Shown here: piece by piece, positions 54,830-64,000 of the stretch
Position numbering within the stretch: position 1 is the first letter of the stretch
Layout of the letters: the number at the start of each line of letters is the position of its first letter
NCBI GenBank assembly: GCA_000376725.2
Contig: KZ308234.1
Location: 1,192,695-1,256,694 of the forward strand
Length of the DNA stretch: 64,000 nucleotides
Reading direction: 5' to 3'
From: Ladona fulva
Taxonomy: Eukaryota > Arthropoda > Insecta > Odonata > Libellulidae
Translations under genes and position numbers: made by a program
The notes under the pieces: generated by a model
Told to the model about the DNA's origin: nothing
Databases searched by the model: none
The model's input: the letters and a program-made list of their open reading frames with translations, nothing else

Positions 54830-57313
54830 ATTTTTTTATTATCCCATATTCAAACCCGAAACGCTGCGTTGCTTCTGTTTTTCTTCTTGTTACGAGCGTT
54901 ACTTATCCAAATAGTTTTTACGTGCACGCATATTAAAATTGTAATTCTATTACAAATTATTCAGTATCTGAGTTTCACAGAATGTATGTTTTAATAGCTA
55001 ACTTTTTAAATTTTTTTATTCAGAATTCAGACTTCAAAGCCATAAATATAGTGCTTTTAATACCCTAGCTTCACTTTGTTTTGACCTTATATATTCTTAG
55101 GTCAGAGTCAGGGCCTCAAAGATCCTTCACCGACCATAATCCAATGTTTGATGCAGAAGAAAGTTGCAGAAAATCGCCCAGTAATGTTTTTATACGGTTT
55201 CCTTGGAAACGCTTTACCGTTCTCAGGACGCTACTTGAAGACATTGTTAATCTTTGGAGTATAATGCCTTTCTTTGAATGTGTGGGAATCGACGTGCTTC
55301 GGGGAACATTGCAATGGGTTCGTGACTTATAATCGTCCCAGGACAGAATAAATAAGTAAGAAAAGAAGTGCATGGAAAGCCCGAGACAATAGGCGATATT
55401 TTTTCGGAATCCCATGAGCGCAAAAAGGTAAAAAAAGCCGGTATGAAACGCGGTAAAATGGCAAAGGATATTCAGGAAGAGATAATTAGCCAGAATGTAC
55501 AGACAATTAGGTTGTTCTCTTTTAAAGGTCACGGATAAATGTCTCAGTGTCATTGTGGATGAACGTGCTTGTTTGTGGGATAATCACTATCCTATGATTC
55601 AATAATTGGTAAACTTAGGTTTTAAATAGCAAATCAATAAGGGAAGACTTAACTTCATGAAGGTAAAGAATATAAAGATTTCAGGAACGTGACGGCATTT
55701 CTCAGGTTTACGAGCTACGACTTTTTCCTTTACTGATTCCGGTTTTAAAAGTTCCCTTCGTGAAATTCACATGCAGTTTATTACATGTTAGTTTATTAAC
55801 ATATCAATTAAAATTATTATTTTTGATATATGAAGGGGTAGACTTATTTAATTCAGTTCAAAAGATTGTCTCAGCTCTTCTTGTCTTGGTGAACCAGAAT
55901 TCTCTTACCATATTTTGGATTCCAGTTTGCTTTCGAATCAAGGTTTATCATTTTAATGAGATTCGTAGATGCATGAATCCAACTTAATCCTTTAAATGTG
56001 CTTTTATGGTGATAGTTTCTTTGCTTTCTAATCCTCCAAGTAGCTTGTTCCTAAAGATTCCTAAATGTTGTTATTATTCGTTAACAGCAGGCTAAAATAA
56101 TAACTGGTTGACGTTGTGGCTGTTATGGTATTTAATTGTTGTTTCATTGATTCAGTTAATTATTTTTATTGCGATGATGATTGTTATTGTTGTTATTATT
56201 ATTATTAATTATACCATGTATAGCCTTGTATTATTATGTATAATCGAGTACACTCATTGACGTTTACTCGTGGTCTTCTAACAATATGAAATCACCATTA
56301 CATTTTCAACATAACCTCTGTTGAATTTTCAAATTGTAATAGCATTAATTATTTTGCATATTAGGTAGGAAAAAGCTAATATTGTTAACATGTTAACAGA
56401 CACATTGAACCGTGATTAACCATTATTTATGAATGGGCTAATAGTTGTAATGTAGCTTGGCCGTTTTTGATCACGTCACCTTCACCAATGCACATAGTGA
56501 TTAGAAGGCTTCGTTAACGATCGTCACGCTTCTTGAAACCTTCTACTTTATCAACTTAAGGAACTTACCCCGAATGAAATCGAACTTGGCGTTGGTAAAA
56601 CCGACCTTGTAGACCGATTTAAAATCCTTTAGTGAGTTTTTTTTAGATAACTTCGCAAATCCGTTGGAAATAAAGAGGATGCGGTATCCTTCAATTTATC
56701 AGCGACGCTTGGAATGAGGTAACATTTTACTAAAATGGCGACAGTTTTCTCGAACTTGCAGCCATTCTGAAAACAAACAAAAATATATCCCGAGTAAAGA
56801 GGCTCTTGATTCATTAGTCAGGGACTTTTTCATTTCCTGAGCGATTAGGGGAGCGGTAAAACAGTCATTATCTGGAAAACTTTTCATTATTGCCCCGAAG
56901 AAAAGGGAGACACTTTCTTGCAGTCGGTTTTATTGTTTCAAGAAAGCAAAAGTTGGTCATGCTTTCTGTTTGAAGTCATTACTTTCGCTCAAGTTTTGCT
57001 AGTTTTCTGTTTTTCAGACCCCTAAGGGAGCGTGTTTATTCAGGGATGGGAATCAGGTTTCTTATTGAAATTCGCTTTGGATTGAGGTTTGTCTTAAATT
57101 AGCCCTGTATAGATAAGGAATGGAATCACAATTGTTTATGGAAAGATGTGGCATATTGTAGAAGGACAAATTTTGTAGGAGTTTCAAATTGTTACGTAGT
57201 AAGATTCTTCTTTTTAATTATTGTAAAATTGTAGTGTTTTTTATCCAAAAAGCAAATTAGAGTTAAATATTAAAATTACTTTTTCCAATGTTTCAATCAG
57301 CTGATGGAAATAT
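54830..57313. other. No gene recognised
   Basis: Open frames of 83-145 codons on both strands around 55,081-55,553 lack motifs. A GTT/ATT-rich microsatellite lies at about 56,180-56,207. Confidence 0.45.
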
Positions 57314-57314
57314 N

Positions 57315-57614
57315 CTAGGGTTGAGCATATATTGGTAAAGAAATGGCCAGTTGAGAAGAATGCTCTTTCTGCTTATACGGATAGAGAAGGGATGCACAGA
57401 ATGGAATTGAACTTACTACAAGGGAAAAAACAGAGTTACCTAACAAAACAGTTCTTACCTATCCCGGGAAATCCCGGGATAGGTAAGAACCTCGTCATCT
57501 CGGAATAGCAATATCTCGGGATCCCGGTATAGGAAAATCTCGGGAAAGCGGGATCTCGAGACAATAAGCACTACTTTTTATTTCATCTATTCCTATCTCT
57601 TTCACGGTCTCCTT
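57315..57614 (+). repeat. 300-bp duplicated segment with 19-bp hairpin, copy 1
   Basis: Identical by eye to 60,516-60,815 (offset 3,201). Begins at the base after the single N (57,314). Contains the perfect hairpin 57,451-57,490 (arms GTTCTTACCTATCCCGGGA and complement, 2-nt loop) and several TCCCGGGAT / ATCTCGGGA words. Probably one true locus and one gap-fill copy. Confidence 0.75.
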
Positions 57615-58750
57615 TATTTTTGTAATATTATGTATAATTGTTCAACGTAGCGCCTCCTTTCGTGCATCTTTTTACGTTGAATTATCAAGAAATTCTCCAT
57701 GTTTGGGAGTGAAGGTCATACATCTTTCAGCATATAATGGTTGTGTATTTACTTAAATTTGTCACAAGCGATTGCCAGAGTCTTATGTTGTCCAACTCAA
57801 GAATGTTTCCCTTTATCTCACAATCGTAAGTTAATGAAATTATAAACCCAATTCCTCGCCGTCAATCTCTTCGAAAACTGCTGTTTTCCATTTGCAATTC
57901 ATTCCCTCACGCAAAGAAATGACCTTAGCGCTACCTTTTAATATTAGAGGCAATACGATACGTAATTTTCCATTCAAATGAACCGGCACAGTATGGGCCA
58001 AGTTTCGAGCGGTTACTAAGTGAGTTATTCCCGTAATATTATTTGGTAGCCGTGAAAATACACCTTCGCCAGGGAGTAATAAAGTCTCCACTCCTGAGAG
58101 GACCACACGAATTAAATCTGTTACATATTCATCCCCATCGAGGCTCCGTTTCCACAACATTTCCCTCCCGACGCCCCCGTTTCTATGACAATTCCTCGCG
58201 ACTTCAACCGCACGTTTTGGAGTGCTTTTGCCTCTCCTCTCGATCTCTTCCACTTTCTCTCCCCCCCATCCCGCCAGCCACTATTCCCCCCATCGTTTTT
58301 ATACGGAGTTCATTCTTTTGCTACCAACTTAAGTCTCCCCCCATCCTCCCGTTTCCTTCCTTTTTTACCAGCGCCTTTTTTATTATAAAACTCTAACCTC
58401 TCCTTCCTTCTCGATGTATCTCCAGGGGTCTTCCAAATAAAAAAAGTCTTCAAGCTGCCTCACCTGCTCCGCTAGTCTCCTGCCCTCACCCTTGCCTGCC
58501 TTCCGGCCCTCGGGCGCCCTCTACTCCTCCCCTCACGCCCTACCCCTCCTTCTATCCATTCCTTTCCTTTCCTCTCCTACTCTAGTTCTTTCTATTCCAA
58601 TCTTTTGGCCGTTCCTTTCCCGTCTCAACTCCTTCCCCAGGCTCTCAACATCTCAGCGTTCCTTTCCGTTAATGCCTCTCTTTGTTTCATCTTTATCCCT
58701 CTGTTTCGTCCTTATCTCTCGTCCTTTTCCATACCCGTAGAAAATGTCGA
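57615..58750. other. Partly CT-rich, no gene recognised
   Basis: 58,200-58,740 is strongly pyrimidine-rich on the plus strand. The 137-codon minus frame 57,840-58,253 runs over a plus frame and has no domain. Confidence 0.45.
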
Positions 58751-59905
58751 CGGAGAATCGATGTACGAACCTGAATAAGTTTCATTACGTTGCCAACATA
58801 TTCATACTTTCACGATGCTTATCAATTTGTTTGTTAAATGTATAACTAATCGGTTTCTATAGGGTACAGCAGAGGAATTCTAGATGTGGTGTTATGTTTT
58901 TTTAATCTCATGGCCGTTTAGTTTATTCCTTTAGACTTTTACTTATGTAAATAACTTCTGTATTGTAAGGTCTGTAGCATTGTCGGACATAATGGGAGCT
59001 CTGGACTTATGTATCGGATGTGTGCGTATGTTTTTTTTCTTTCTTTTTTTTAATATGCGACGTTGCCAATGGACGTTTATCTATTTGTAAAGTATCCAAT
59101 TTGTAGTTGGAATAATAATATTCTGCTTTCTGTTGCTAAATTCATCCTTTAATCCTTTCACTAGAGATGCATCTCGCTTTCTTTCGTTTTAAACATTCCT
59201 CCTCTTGCGTGTGTCTATTTTTGTTTCGTATTTTCCTTCAGAATCGTGTGTTTATTGCGTATTCTCCTTTTATCTATCATTGCTTTTCCTTCGCGCTACT
59301 TTAATTCTTCCTCATTTTCCATTGTTTGTGTAAACTCTTTGTCCGTTTTTCCCTATCTCTCCGTTTCGTCTTTTCCTTTTAGATCTCGAATTTATCTTCT
59401 TTTCTCGCTTGCGCTCTAATTTTATCTTCACAGTTCTCTTCCTCCCATTTTCCTGCTCTTTAGTAGCACCTTCTGTCTTTTCCTCTTTCCTTTATATATA
59501 TTTTCTTTTGTCTTTCAATAACCTTGCTTCTCTGCTTCGCTTTTCTTAATTCTTTCTCTTTCTTCCATTCTTCCTCTTTGCATCCTTTACCTCTTAATTT
59601 CTTTCTGAATATTTTTTTCTTTCAATACCTCTCGTCTGTTTTACCTTTTTTTTTATTTTTTAAGTCTTATCTGACCTTTTCCCTTCTTCTGCAACCTTTT
59701 CCTCTTCCAATCTTTCTTTGAATTTTCATTTCATACCGTGATTCTTATTCTATGTACCCTTTCGTGTGTGTTCGTGTTATAGTAATTTTAAGTCATAGAA
59801 GTTACTGGATGTCTAATTCACGTTCTCCCTATTACGATATGTGTGATCTCTAATTCATTGTATATTGTCTATTAATTTCGTTCATCGGCACATACTGTAT
59901 CTACT
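58751..59905. other. CT-rich low-complexity DNA, no gene recognised
   Basis: 59,150-59,740 is T/C-rich and yields only Phe/Ser/Leu-rich frames. No shared repeat seen. Confidence 0.5.
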
Positions 59906-59909
59906 ATGA

Positions 59910-60078
59910 GGGCTCCCGGATAGCCAAGTGGGCAACGCGTTCGACTTCGGCGTAAGCGGTCCCGGGTTCGATTCCCGGTGGGGGCCCCCGTGCGAAATGA
60001 CCTTAGTTGTTGAAGCACTTTTATCAGCGGGTAGCGTCGTCGTTAATGCTGTCGAAGTACTTTTAATAATACTACTAC
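59910..60078 (+). mobile_element. SINE3: most complete copy
   Basis: A tRNA-like head with pairable acceptor ends (GGGCTCC at the start, GGGGGCCC near 59,980-59,987), A box TAGCCAAGTGG (59,921-59,931) and B box GGTTCGATTCC (59,965-59,975). Then the tail GTGCGAAATGACCTTAGTTG, GAAGCACTTTTA and a TACTACTACTATT end. There is no proper anticodon stem, so it is a SINE rather than a tRNA gene. Confidence 0.8.
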
Positions 60079-60515
60079 TATTACTGTATTTACTATTTCG
60101 TTATTCTGAAGATATACTCTTTGTGTGTATCCTCAGCTATGTACTTTTCATCAGGGCGTATCATATCCCGGATTTTTCCCAATTCCCGGAATCCGGGGTG
60201 TAAAGATTGTCAATCCCGAGAATTTCCCGGGATCAAAATTTTTAGTCAAATTGTCGGCAATTTGATACAAATACTTTTCATTTTCAGATTCTCTAAAGCT
60301 CTCAAATATCTTCTGTCACGAATAGATACAAGTAAAATATTTGCGATAAATTTGAAAACAATAGCAAGCAATGAGAAATTTAATAGTGTTTATCCTGACT
60401 CTTAAAATCAGAAAACCATTTAAGACTACACTGTTAAATATCCCTATATATACGGTGCTGGTTGATGACTCTTGAATTGAACTCTTCAGCAAACATAGGT
60501 TGACGGTTTGATCAC

Positions 60516-60815
60516 CTAGGGTTGAGCATATATTGGTAAAGAAATGGCCAGTTGAGAAGAATGCTCTTTCTGCTTATACGGATAGAGAAGGGATGCACAG
60601 AATGGAATTGAACTTACTACAAGGGAAAAAACAGAGTTACCTAACAAAACAGTTCTTACCTATCCCGGGAAATCCCGGGATAGGTAAGAACCTCGTCATC
60701 TCGGAATAGCAATATCTCGGGATCCCGGTATAGGAAAATCTCGGGAAAGCGGGATCTCGAGACAATAAGCACTACTTTTTATTTCATCTATTCCTATCTC
60801 TTTCACGGTCTCCTT
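60516..60815 (+). repeat. 300-bp duplicated segment with 19-bp hairpin, copy 2
   Basis: Copy of 57,315-57,614; hairpin at 60,652-60,691. This copy has continuous flanks with no N, so it is more likely the genuine locus. More TCCCGGGA words occur shortly to the left (60,165-60,235), suggesting it belongs to a longer element with that motif. Confidence 0.7.
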
Positions 60816-61230
60816 CTATTTTATTATTCAATCTTCGTATATCTACTCTTTTCCTCCATCTTTCCTTTGATCTCAACTCTCCCACGCTTCCACTTCATCA
60901 TTCTCTCCTTCACTTTCCAATTCCCTTTATCTTCCCCTTTTTCTTCGCATTTCTGTTTCCTCTCCGCGTTTTCACCGCCGAGTTTTTGCGATTTCTCCCT
61001 CCCTTGTCTCCTTCGTTTTTCCTCAACTCTACCTCTTTTCCATCAATGTCTGTCACCCGTCTTTTTTTCCTACTCCCTCCTTGCTTCCCTTTTGCTTTTT
61101 TCGCCTCCATTCCATCCGACTGTATCTCTCTTTTTCTCGATATAATCCTGTACTTGTTCCTTTCCTCCCCTTCCCTCGCTTTTATTCGCGCGCCTCCATC
61201 CATTCTCCCTTCTGGATCTCATCTATCATC
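60816..61230. other. CT-rich low-complexity tract
   Basis: Pyrimidine-rich on the plus strand; competing frames of 92-99 codons on both strands are compositional. Confidence 0.55.
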
Positions 61231-62160
61231 CATTAACGCATTCTCTATTCATTCCCTGCGACCACACGGCGTTTTACGCGAGTGACTCCACTCTTTCTGT
61301 AAGAGTTCTCCATCTCCGGATAGCTTTTTTTTCCCCCGCTTTTCGTCCCGAAATTAAATTTCCGAAAATTTGCACCTTTCGCAGATTTTTTCCCATCTCC
61401 CGTGATTCTTTCTCCACGCGTTCCGAAGGTGGCGTTATTCTCCATCCGTGTTTTCGGGCACGTTAGACAATCGATAAATGTTTCCTCCATTTTATCCTTC
61501 CTTACGTCTTCCAGGGAAAAAGGTTGGATTTTTGAAAATCGTCTGAAACGCGCCTCCCGGGATGGGGATGATCGTCTCAGGACGTTACCGTGTCAGCCAT
61601 TTTGTGTCGCTTATGTTTTTTCGCGTCTTTCTGGATTATAATTTATTTCGCGTCGGGGAAAACCGCTGGTGTCGGCGACTTAACTTCGTAATAAGGCCGA
61701 GAGATCGCTGAGTGGCTGTCTTATTTGTTTGCATATTCTGAACTCTCATCGTGGAAAAGAAAAGCCTCTACATCAACGGCTTATATACATTTAATACTCC
61801 TCTGACTGTGTCGTTTATTTATTTCTTTCGTCGCTACGTCGCCGATTGGTTACCATGGTAACCATCCTGAGCTACGGGGTTGGCATGTTTTCTTTCGGTG
61901 GCTTTCTACGCAGAGAGATTGAAATTATTCTTATATAAGGTATTACTGTTTTAACTGACATAAATCGGAATGTATCCTTTTCATACATCGGTTTCATTTT
62001 TTCTATATCAAAAGAACACGGTCTGAGTTTCTTGCGCATTAAGTTTGAATGTTTATGACTTGAGCTCAAATACGTTAATTATGTAGAGAAATGGACTCAA
62101 AAAAAGGTACACCTGATTTAATGCGTTGTTGGTCTCCCGGACGGATTGAGACAGTGAACA
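61231..62160. other. No gene recognised
   Basis: Contains the X-box palindrome at 61,847-61,864. Frames up to 81 codons without motif. Confidence 0.5.
61847..61864. promoter_or_regulatory. Perfect RFX X-box palindrome
   Basis: TGGTTACCATGGTAACCA is a perfect 18-bp palindrome whose core GTTACCATGGTAAC matches the X-box bound by RFX factors. It is not inside a recognised repeat. Confidence 0.45.
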
Positions 62161-62164
62161 AGTA

Positions 62165-62300
62165 AAGAAACCATTTCAGTTCACAACAATGAACTCGTCG
62201 CTTGGATACTGGTAGATACCGTTAATTTCTTCAACAATAAGCAAGGGAAATTTTATTGTGCATAATAATAATAGGCTTATTGTTACTGCATATTTTTTCA
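62165..62300 (+). repeat. SINE3-associated 5' flank, copy 2
   Basis: Counterpart of 36,290-36,426 with about 10 percent differences. It joins SINE3 at the same point, through a T-rich run. Confidence 0.75.
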
Positions 62301-62435
62301 GGGATAGCCAACTGGGCACCGCGTTAGATTTCAGTGAAAGCGGTCCCGGGTTCGATTCCTTGTGGGGGCTTACGTGCAAAATGACCTCAGCTGTCGAAGC
62401 ACCTTTAACAATGCTAATAATTAATACGTTGTTGT
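62301..62435 (+). mobile_element. SINE3: tRNA-derived SINE
   Basis: GGATAGCCAACTGGGCACCG (A box with one change), GGTTCGATTCC B box, GTGCAAAATGACCTCAGCTG tail, AATGCTAATAATTAAT end. Confidence 0.8.
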
Positions 62436-64000
62436 TATCAACTCGATTTATTTACGAAGTCGAAGGTGTTTGGCTGATCTGTCCTCTTTAATAAAAAACT
62501 TACTCTTCAAACCTAAGATCTCCTATTTTAAAGGTATAAGTGGATGCGTGGGAACTCCGAAAATCATTACTGCTGCAGCAATTGATACCATTGAATATCC
62601 TTACTTCAATTTTGCCGTTATATCGAAATCATATTGAGTTAATCAGACCTGAATGACTCGTATCGAAATACTTGATGATGATGTATTGGAAGTACTCAGT
62701 TAACTGCTGCGTTTACTCTTAAATTGTTATTTATAGAGGTTTCCTTGGAGATGATTTGAAGCAACATAAAGGGAAAGCCGTGTCCTTCCTTGTAAAGTTT
62801 TATTTAGACGTTCTCCAAACCATAACGCTGTTATTACAAATGAATGTACTTCTTCAGCGGGAAGAAGGCTTACTAAGGTGCCTATTGGGAATAACCGGCA
62901 GATTATCCATTGTCAGCCTGCAAATATTGCGTGCAAGAATCGCGTAAGACAGCCTTAAAGTCGGAGCTAAATCCGGTGTAAGAACTCTGTCAAAGCGTCG
63001 CAGCATTTCGGGTGGAAAGTTGAGAAAAGGGAGGGCCGTATAAATCTTCAGCCTTTGGTAATAATGTGGGGTAATGGAGTTGCTCGGGCGTGAGAAATGG
63101 AGATGAAGGGCAGAGGTTATGTTCTCGGATGAATCCAAGAGGATTCCTCCACTTCTGGGAGCATTGTCGGAATGATTTCTCCCGAATCCTCGGCGTTTCG
63201 CGTCTTTATCCCGTCGGAAAAAATGGTTTAAATTCCGCCGTCCCGAAGGACAAAGCCTCGTGACGGAATAGTTTTGGGTTTAGAATGGAATTGGACTTGG
63301 AAGGCCTTCTTTCTTGAGATTACCGCCACGATGGATATTTACTGCGCAAGTCGAGTCGCTGGGCTTCGTTCACACGCACGCCCTCTTTTGAGAAACATCT
63401 TCCAAATGCTCTTTCTAGAGTCTCTCGGAGGCGCTTGCACTGGGAGGAGAAAGAGGGCGAGGGAAATAAAGTAACATAAATGAAACCAGCTTGACCAGGT
63501 ATAACCGGGGGCCTCATCCGGTGTTACCACCCCTCCGAGAGCCACGCTTACCCCGACTTTCCCCTCCCTCCGCCCGCCTCCCGCTTCTTCACCTTTTTCC
63601 TCTCCCACAGCTACACCCATCCTCCCTGGAAACCTTTCTCCGTCAACCCCTTCCTTCTCGTGCAACCACTCCCAAGTGCAGCCGCTTCCAGCGGGTGCAA
63701 GTGGATGCACGCTTTCTCGGTCGCGCGCTCCCATCCCACTACTCTTTTTCATCTTCGGCTTCATCTCACGAGTAGCGCGGGAGGCGTCCGACTCGCCTTT
63801 CTCCATTGCCCCAGCGTTCTTCTCCCGCCTCCCGTTCTACCGCTTAATTCTCTCTCTTACTTGCATTTGGATCACGTTAAGGAGGAACGTCAAAAGATAG
63901 GCAATAATAATATTCCTGAATCTAATTGAACTAAAGTAATGAGATTTACTAAGTGAAGGAAGGCTAAGTTAACGGTCACGGTGGATAGGGAAAATCTAGA
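62436..64000. other. No gene recognised; CT-rich patch at 63,500-63,850
   Basis: The 155-codon minus frame 63,339-63,806 is Gly/Glu/Arg/Ala-rich, derived from a C/T-rich tract, and overlaps three plus frames. No domain seen. Confidence 0.45.

Noticed and set aside
58455..58475. Minus-strand CAG|GTGAGG as a recursive splice site
   Set aside because: No pyrimidine tract or branch point precedes it on the minus strand.
59910..59988. Functional tRNA gene
   Set aside because: Boxes A and B and acceptor pairing are present, but there is no proper anticodon arm, and several diverged copies share a non-tRNA tail: a SINE.
63339..63806. 155-codon minus frame as a gene
   Set aside because: Gly/Glu/Arg-rich from a CT-rich tract and overlapped by three plus frames.
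1..64000. CRISPR arrays, bacterial operons, phage or viral genes
   Set aside because: No regularly spaced direct repeats, no bacterial gene features and no viral protein motifs were seen on either strand.

Overview
This window looks like non-coding DNA from an animal, most likely an arthropod (insect) draft assembly. I found no protein-coding gene I can defend. The longest open frames (137-182 codons) lie in GC-rich or CT-rich stretches, overlap frames on the other strand and contain no motif I recognise. The arthropod inference rests on an inserted mariner 5' end, a pogo/Tigger-like MITE, three tRNA-derived SINE families, a 5'-truncated non-LTR retrotransposon family and insect-style splice signals with CTAAT branch points. 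There are no prokaryotic genes, promoters or operons. I cannot name the species.

Most of what is recognisable is repeats. About 18 copies of one LINE (here LINE-A) end at the same 3' terminus: the tail of its ORF (LLDDIKGGVSYQETKEMAL-like, ending NREY-stop), then a small CTACC-GAAA-GGTAG stem-loop. Two longer copies (14.1 kb, 27.6 kb) keep the GCETWTLRKED-type module that lies C-terminal to reverse transcriptase, each duplicated in tandem. Other dispersed families are Rep-B (five copies around a conserved hairpin), Rep-C, Rep-D and Rep-E (the last two carry RFX X-box-like palindromes), Rep-F (four copies with a covarying stem-loop) and SINE1-3. Several minisatellites and perfect hairpins are also present.

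The most interesting signals are two textbook candidates for recursive splicing on the + strand, at 7,992/7,993 and 42,075/42,076. Each has a CTAAT branch point, a pyrimidine tract and CAG fused directly to a 5' splice site (GTGAGC or GTAAGT). Each is followed 59-88 nt later by a second strong 5' splice site, and the short interval has stops in all three frames. Together with the lack of exons this suggests the window lies inside a very long intron of a + strand gene. That is an inference.

Assembly quality matters here. Four isolated single Ns (2,971; 12,009; 43,301; 57,314) each border a segment of 250-863 bp that occurs again in the window, identical or nearly so. They look like gap-closing or unmerged-haplotype joins, so those duplications should not be read as biology. 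A 134-base run of Ns lies at 39,471-39,604.

Layout: 0-7 kb scattered repeats, a haplotype-like duplication and a pogo MITE; 7-12 kb Rep-B, splice signal 1 and its probably artefactual copy; 12-18 kb LINE-A copies, SINE2 and a GC-rich patch with CTCF-like motifs; 18-30 kb SINE3, Rep-D, an X-box-like array and LINE-A; 31-36 kb SINE2, hairpins, a GC-rich patch and a minisatellite; 36-44 kb SINE3, Rep-E, Rep-C, the N gap and splice signal 2; 44-55 kb Rep-F, tandem repeats and a mariner inside LINE-A; 55-64 kb CT-rich low-complexity DNA, SINE3, an X-box palindrome and a duplicated hairpin segment.
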